DNA of 64,000 nucleotides from Owenia fusiformis (taxonomy: Eukaryota; Annelida; Polychaeta; Sabellida; Oweniidae), in the NCBI GenBank assembly GCA_903813345.2, contig CAIIXF020000011.1, forward strand, positions 29,630,166 to 29,694,165, read 5' to 3'. The position numbers and the translations under genes are program-made. The notes under the pieces are model-generated. The model saw only the letters and a list, made by a program, of their open reading frames with translations. It ran no database searches and was not told the origin of the DNA. How positions within the stretch are numbered: position 1 is the stretch's first letter; each line of letters starts with the position of its first letter. Positions 60,901-64,000 of the stretch are shown one piece after another.

Positions 60901-61503
60901 CAGAATCATGTATTCTATGAATGCTGGGATAAGTAAACCTCATTTGGTAATAAGATTTCATTCTCGGAATCATGTATTCTATGGATGCTGGGATATCTAA
61001 ACCTCATTTGTTAATAACATTTCATTCTCGGAAACATGTATTCTATGAATGCTGGGATAAGTAAACCTCCAGTGGTAATAAAGTTTCATTCTCAGAATCT
61101 TGTATTTCATGAATGCTGGGATAAATAAACCCCCAGTGGTAATGAAATCTTGTATTTGGAGACTGCTGGGAAATGTCAATGAACTATGATAACAATGTGG
61201 TTGGTTTGATCATTTTTGGTGCTTTTATATTCATGAGAATGACTTGTCTTTTGTATGTTTGATATCTAAACCTTTTGCTAGAAAAAGATAATGTTTCAGA
61301 TTTTTTTCATTAATGCTGGGATAAGTAAACGTCCAGAGGTAATAAAATGTATACACACTACCATGTTTTTTATGATTGGTGTTTTATACTTTTAGGACGA
61401 GAGCACAAAGTTAAAGGTGATGGTAGGGCGGGAACTCCATCTTGCTAAACAACAGTTAGAGACTGCTAAAACAGAAAGTTCTAAACTCCAAGAAAAAATA
61501 TAG
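39969..61503 (+). CDS. NDC80: NDC80/HEC1 kinetochore protein
   Basis: Sixteen coding exons: 39969-40053, 40573-40732, 41257-41368, 42061-42147, 52085-52270, 52535-52609, 52995-53088, 53949-54043, 54397-54541, 54769-54974, 56156-56305, 56939-57028, 59813-59905, 60134-60264, 60608-60710 and 61396-61503. All have GT/AG borders and compatible phases. The product is 639 aa; human HEC1 is 642. Residues 1-80 form a basic, Ser-rich tail with several Aurora-B-like sites (RRSG, RQSL three times, RKSM). Residues about 90-235 are the calponin-homology microtubule-binding head (DPRPITDKGYKHRMIEKL, FLVDNKFPHPITPKVLQSPT, HSWPSLLAALVWLVDLVK). The remainder is coiled coil broken near 416-465, where the family's loop lies. 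In the family it dimerises with NUF2 and couples kinetochores to microtubules. Intron 4 (9.9 kb) hosts two minus-strand genes and intron 12 an expanded minisatellite. Confidence 0.96.
40140..40255. mobile_element. 116-bp mariner-type MITE, TA target site (NDC80 intron 1)
   Basis: It starts CAGTAAAACCTGT and ends ACAGGTTTTACTG, and is flanked by TA on both sides (40138-40139, 40256-40257). Inner motifs GTTCA and GTGTTCACT resemble the other family copies. Confidence 0.85.
42652..43704 (-). CDS. Fibronectin-III-like gene, last two exons (5' part not found)
   Basis: Two minus-strand exons, 43704-43555 and 42953-42652, join in frame (donor G|GTAAG, acceptor TTTTCAG) and end at TAA. The encoded 150 or so residues contain STTVKLQWAHGD, then RVYIVKYRKVG, then YIIIDDLTPNSKYEFVVEDK and RCFVVTKG. 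This is the beta-strand pattern of a fibronectin type III domain, including the conserved L-x-P-x-x-x-Y-x-F/V turn. A short tail follows. The gene lies inside NDC80 intron 4 on the opposite strand. Exons further upstream are expected, since the first one starts in mid-frame, but I did not recognise any between 43705 and 46000. The family is otherwise unidentified and it may be a fragment. Confidence 0.6.
43705..46098. other. NDC80 intron 4 sequence without a recognised gene
   Basis: AT-rich sequence between the two nested genes. An open stretch near 45570-45660 on the minus strand ends in a possible donor (CACCAG|GTGACT), but no family is seen. TTTATT at 45989-45994 (AATAAA on the minus strand) is about 105 bp past the MS4A-like stop and is a plausible poly(A) signal. 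Confidence 0.45.
46099..50218 (-). CDS. MS4A-like four-transmembrane protein, nested in NDC80 intron 4
   Basis: Minus-strand exons: 50218-49973, 49400-49341, then 48839-48669 (3a) or 48175-48014 (3b), then 47457-47338, 46704-46545 and 46286-46099. Either version of exon 3 keeps the frame, giving 314 or 311 aa. The N-terminus is Pro/Gln-rich (QPQAPPVQEYPSQVPP). Membrane segments are GLQVACGILAVIFGIAAIG, IWCGFL|FFMVTGAFGIVAG, MVMSIITAVIGCVTLLTIAS and SMLIVISLVEAVLCIVSAGY followed by Cys-rich CCAAVCCC. The GxxIWxGxxFxxxG pattern and the four-helix layout fit the MS4A/CD20-like family. The C-terminal tail is Pro/Gln/Gly-rich with repeated PPQGAPP-like units. The family forms plasma-membrane or endosomal tetraspanners modulating signalling or ion flow. 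The function here is unknown. Confidence 0.85.
46545..46704 (-). other. Gln-rich cytoplasmic exon of the MS4A-like gene
   Basis: This exon encodes 53 residues rich in Gln, Asn and Val (NGQQVLTNGQQVIYITNTNP), after the fourth membrane helix. It contains an internal duplication (NGQQVLT, NGQQVIY). It joins the proline-rich last exon through a phase-1 intron. Confidence 0.7.
46987..47205. mobile_element. 219-bp MITE with 5-bp target duplication GGGTG
   Basis: The ends are CAGGCCTGTAGCCAGG and CCTGGCTACGGGCCTG. GGGTG is duplicated at 46982-46986 and 47206-47210. It is the same family as 24612-24801. A G-run and a long C-run near the left end are expanded in this copy. It lies in intron 4 of the MS4A-like gene. 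Confidence 0.85.
48014..48175 (-). other. Exon 3b of the MS4A-like gene (alternative copy)
   Basis: Its 54 codons are flanked by TTTTAG and GTAAGT. It encodes IVTFMVMSIITVLIACIALL for membrane helix 3 and an outer loop with RCSMFGCYYYKAR. It is clearly homologous to exon 3a, with the same 0-0 phase. Confidence 0.8.
48669..48839 (-). other. Exon 3a of the MS4A-like gene (alternative copy)
   Basis: Its 57 codons are flanked by CTTTAG and GTAAGT. It encodes IVAFMVMSIITAVIGCVTLL for membrane helix 3 and a different outer loop with YECKTDWLTGRHTCTYVY. The helix half is well conserved with 3b; the loop half is not. Confidence 0.8.
49540..49790. repeat. Degenerate short tandem repeat in MS4A-like intron 1
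   Basis: Units of about 20-27 bp resemble GACTATCCATTGATATTT, with variants such as CACTACCTATTCATG. They are strongly diverged. Confidence 0.65.
50391..50510 (+). repeat. GTGGTGACA-family repeat, short copy
   Basis: TTTATGTCACCACC, AAGTGGTGACATATTGTTAT, GATGGTGTTAACATGCAAAA and TGTCACCACCTACCATTTGT are recognisable. Two halves appear joined in unusual order, with a 3' end block inverted relative to the 5' palindrome. Confidence 0.65.
50511..51955. other. NDC80 intron 4, 3' part
   Basis: AT-rich intron sequence upstream of exon 5 and of the MS4A-like start. It includes a short run with GTCAAAGGTCA motifs (about 51238-51275). It may contain the MS4A-like promoter or a non-coding first exon, but I see no clear site. 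Confidence 0.4.
51957..52060 (+). repeat. GTGGTGACA-family repeat just before NDC80 exon 5
   Basis: It starts TTTATGTCACAACC, carries GAAGTGGTGACATATT, and ends GGTGGTGACATTTTACATG then TTAATGCC. It finishes about 25 bp before the exon 5 acceptor. Confidence 0.75.
53127..53285. repeat. Mariner-like MITE, diverged copy (NDC80 intron 7)
   Basis: It contains GTAAAGTTGAACACC, GAACACCTCTGTTAGTG and CACTCAGACAGGTTTCA and is closely similar in layout to 27964-28122. The outer CAGT end is lost. Confidence 0.6.
53431..53591. mobile_element. 161-bp mariner-type MITE, TA target site
   Basis: It starts CAGTAAAACTTGCC and ends GGTTTTTACTG, with TA at 53429-53430 and 53592-53593. Inner GTAGAACACCC and GTGGAACAC motifs mark the CAGTAAAACCTG family. 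Confidence 0.8.
53636..53930 (+). repeat. Two adjacent GTGGTGACA-family repeats before NDC80 exon 8
   Basis: The first (about 53636-53775) runs from CACAAGTTGTCACATATTG to ATGGCAGGTAGTGACATTTT. A second, shorter one (about 53840-53930) keeps GTTGGCAGCTGTAACAATCT and GCAGGTGGTGACAATTTGTC. The second ends only about 20 bp before the exon 8 acceptor, so it may contribute to the polypyrimidine tract and branch region. Confidence 0.65.
55352..55822. mobile_element. 471-bp inverted-repeat element rich in ATGGGTAA (NDC80 intron 10)
   Basis: The ends ACGCCCTTAGGAAAAATGTT and, on the reverse strand, ACACCCTTAGGAAAAATGTT form an inverted repeat. It continues into GGGTA motifs. The interior is a mosaic of TTATGGGTAAC and its complement, so the transcript could fold extensively. 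No ORF; target duplication not evident. Confidence 0.75.
56430..56535. repeat. 18-bp perfect inverted repeat (NDC80 intron 11)
   Basis: TCTGTATTGCTACTGAGA and its exact complement TCTCAGTAGCAATACAGA enclose about 70 bp. It is probably a small MITE remnant. Confidence 0.6.
56558..56680. mobile_element. 123-bp hairpin element (NDC80 intron 11)
   Basis: The left arm ATGATTTGAAGTGCAATACA continues to GGATATATTCTGCTC. The right arm is its near-perfect complement, ending CTTCAAATCAT. The arms of about 35 bp enclose about 50 bp with an AACTTCGTCTCGTTCCAACG loop. It would form a strong stem in RNA or single-stranded DNA. Confidence 0.75.
57302..59758 (+). repeat. GTGGTGACA-family repeat expanded by a minisatellite (NDC80 intron 12)
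   Basis: The ends are family-typical: TTATGTCACCACC with AAGTGGTGACATATTGTTAT at 57303, and GGTGGTGACATTTTGTCATG then TTAATGCCTT at the right. Between about 57420 and 59690 are roughly 20 tandem units of about 80-130 bp. Each holds CTCAGAAATTCAAATCTGAC, TTTAGATTTGACATTTGACC, TTCTCAAGGTCAAAAAAGGT and CAACTTGCTTCAAATTGACT. Open frames on the plus strand here are periodic artefacts. The array fills most of intron 12. Confidence 0.9.
60426..60560 (+). repeat. GTGGTGACA-family repeat (NDC80 intron 14)
   Basis: It runs from TTTATGTCACCACTTGTG through AGTCTCCAACTTTTTTGTGG and GTTGAGCGGTTG to AATGGCAGGTGGTGATATTT and GAATGCCTTGTA. It is close to a full-length short-form copy. Confidence 0.8.
60711..61175. 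repeat. Tandem repeat of about 63 bp (NDC80 intron 15)
   Basis: About seven units contain GAATGCTGGGATAAGTAAAC, CTCATTTGGTAATAACATTT and TCATTCTCAGAATCATGTAT. The array begins within 20 bp of the exon 15 donor. A further single unit occurs near 61311-61350. Confidence 0.85.
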
Positions 61504-62780
61504 ACATTTATGATACATCATCACGATACACATATGTTTAAAAGACTTGTTTTATGGTAGATCATACACACAAAGTGTAGTAAGTGTTCATTCATTTCCA
61601 TGCTTAATTCCTATACTGTTGATCATTACAAAGCACATCTAGTAATAAGTGCTTTATAGTATAGGTATTCATTGTTTTATGGTAGCTCTTTCCCATATAT
61701 ACAGGGTGAAAAGTGCATGTGCATTACCGTGCTAAACCTAAAATTAGCTGTAGTTTTTTTTTCAATGTAATGTAGACATTAAATGTAAGAGTGTTATGTA
61801 TCTTGTTGAATTGTTTGTTTTATGGATATTACCAATACATTGGTAAAAAGACATTTAGAGACAACCTGTTTTTGATCAATTCTTGATTGATGGTAGACAT
61901 GATATTACTGTCAGGTTAAGAACTTTATTTTGTGAATAACATGAAGTTCTGAACTCTAAATGAGAATCCAGCCTAACGATAATTATTATATTCTTGGCGT
62001 CCCGATTAGTCTTGTCTACTGATTCCAGTCAAACAGTTTGAGAGATTGATCTCAGATTTTCACGGATGTTTCTGTGTGAGAATCTAAAACCGATCTTAGA
62101 CATGCAGAATAGATTTTAAGGCAGCCACTTTGGATTTTGAAAAATTCAAGGTGTTTTTCTTGTTTTGAAAGTCCTGAACTGAAAAGCCATTTCGCAAATT
62201 GATTTCAAGCAGCTTTCATCAATGTTCAGTGCTATTGAAGTAGAGATAAATTTAGTTTTTTCAGAATATTGAATACATATTAAAAAATGCACACATTTCC
62301 ATAACAAGACATACAATCATCATAAATTGCCAAATTTGATGTATCAATCCTTCCTTTAATATCTATTCAAGGGTGCGATATTGTTCACCATGTGTCTTAT
62401 TTCTTCTCACATACTATAAACAATTTGTTGACCTATCTTGACAATTATAACACTTATCAATCATACACACCACACATGCATACAACTCACTACATACCAT
62501 AATCTTGTAATCTTTATGTAAACAAAGCCATGAAGCTTTTTCTTGGATTATTTAATACTCTGTTGCATTATAACCTCTACTAATTTCATCAGATTGTAAA
62601 TAAAATCAGAATTCTATATATGTCCATAGTACTGTTTCTGTATTATATGTATATATTTACTGGTGACTGCTAGTGTAGCGAAAATATATATCTGAAACTA
62701 AACCATGTGTTATGTATATTTTATTTATTTATTTATATTTATATATCATAGGCATGCCAAAGCTTCTTGCCATTTACACT
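61504..62780 (+). other. NDC80 3' UTR and flank
   Basis: AT-rich sequence after the NDC80 stop codon. AATAAA at 62599-62604, about 1.1 kb downstream, is a plausible poly(A) signal. No other gene is seen. Confidence 0.5.
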
Positions 62781-62809
62781 TACAGTAAAACCTGTAAAGC
62801 TTATGCTAC

Positions 62810-63530
62810 AAATTATAGAGGGAGCCACTTGTACATGCTACCAATATGTAGAGGAAGCCACCTAACATGCTGGCAATATTATAGACTTCCAATTTTATAG
62901 TCACTTTACATGCTACCAGTACTGCAGGGAGTCACTTTACATGTTACCAATACTAGAGGGAGTCACTTTACATGATGCAAATTTTATAGTGTCACTTTAC
63001 ATGTACCAATACTAGAGGGAGTTCTTTACATGCTGCCAATTTTATAGTGTCACTTTACATGTTACCAATACTAGAGGGAGTCACTTTACATGCTGCCAAT
63101 TCTATAGAGAGTCACTTTACATGTTACCAATACTACAGGAAGTCACTTTACATGCTGCCAATTTTATAGAGAGCGAGTCACTTTAAATGTTGCCAATACT
63201 AGAGGGAGTCACTTTACATGCTGCCAATTTTATAGAGAGTCACTTTACATGTTACCAATACTACAGGAAGTCACTTTACATGCGGCCAATTTTATAGAGA
63301 ATAGAGAGTCACTTTACATGTTACCAATACACTAGAGGGAGTCACTTTACATGCTGCCAATTTTATAGAGGGAGTCACTTTACATACTGCCAATTTTATA
63401 GAGAGTCACTTTACATGCTGACAATTTTATAGATAGTCACTTTATAAGTTACCAATACTCCAGAGGGAGTCATTTTATATGCTGCCAATTTTATAAAGGG
63501 AGTCACTTATTAAGTTGCCAACATATATCT
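62810..63530. repeat. Dimeric 31-bp satellite-like array
   Basis: Two alternating 31-bp types form a 62-bp dimer: AGTCACTTTACATGTTACC followed by AATACTAGAGGG, and AGTCACTTTACATGCTGCC followed by AATTTTATAGAG. There are more than twenty monomers. The first units (62815-62900) are diverged. Confidence 0.85.
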
Positions 63531-63539
63531 TGGGGTAGC

Positions 63540-64000
63540 TAAAGTTGCAATACTATAGATGGAACCACTAACATGTAAATCCTAAAAGGAGACATCAGCA
63601 AATGATTACATCAGTCAGTCGTGAATTGTATAAATCGCCCTTTTGGATAAATACAGACTAGTTTTAGTGTAAAATGCATTATTCAAGTCCACTGTCCAAA
63701 AGCCTTAATTGTAAAGCAGTCTTACACTGCAGATTTGCTACAACATATTATGTAAGATGGTATTCCAGGGAGCAGGAAGTGTCAAAGTCTTGATGTATCA
63801 TCCTGGGTTAATACGAAGGCTGTCACCTTTGAAATGCAAGTAGTCCAACATCAACCAACTTCTTAATTTTTCCTTGGATATCTGGAGTTGCATTTTGTAA
63901 AATACTGAAATACAAAGTTAAGAAATGTTTATATATTACATAATCCCAATAGATATGAACAGACAGTTTAATCAGATATTTGCCAAAAAGAGTGACTGAT
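63540..64000. other. Window end, no feature recognised
   Basis: AT-rich sequence after the satellite-like array. I see no exon, repeat or element end here. Confidence 0.4.

Overview
This window is animal nuclear DNA. Its genes have many introns with GT/AG borders, and its introns are AT-rich and full of transposons and minisatellites. The proteins have bilaterian orthologues: NDC80/HEC1, a TAB2/TAB3-type TAK1 adaptor, a nose-resistant-to-fluoxetine (NRF) acyltransferase and an MS4A-like tetraspanner. Gene structure and repeat content suggest an invertebrate, perhaps a marine deuterostome or lophotrochozoan. I cannot name the species from sequence alone.

Layout. Positions 1-10318 hold a Ty3/gypsy-like LTR retrotransposon array with very long LTRs (3,327 and 3,696 bp). 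One 851-codon Gag-protease ORF lies between them, with no reverse transcriptase, RNase H or integrase. The first 332 bases are the 3' internal end of another copy that shares the left LTR, so the array is tandem. Positions 10319-15990 have no firm gene but contain a large inverted repeat (about 800 bp arms) and a 115-bp minisatellite. Positions 15896-23175 (+) carry an 11-exon acyltransferase-3/NRF gene whose N-terminal NRF domain is not visible. Positions 27593-36640 (-) carry the TAB2/3 gene.

Positions 36840-61503 (+) carry NDC80, with 16 coding exons that splice in frame to 639 aa. NDC80 and TAB are divergent. They appear to share a roughly 200-bp promoter with two NRF-1-type palindromes and a splice donor facing away on each side. 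The 9.9-kb intron 4 of NDC80 contains two genes on the opposite strand: a fibronectin-III-like gene 3' end (42652-43704) and a complete MS4A-like gene (46099-50218) with a tandemly duplicated, interchangeable exon 3.

The window is also a record of transposition. Several small elements have exact target-site duplications, and two older repeats are interrupted by younger elements whose empty sites can be read from a third, uninterrupted copy. One interspersed family, marked by GTGGTGACA palindromes, has about ten copies; one has swollen to 2.4 kb by expansion of an AGGTCA-rich minisatellite. The genes form no operon-like unit. NDC80 (kinetochore) and TAB (innate and stress signalling) share only the inferred promoter.
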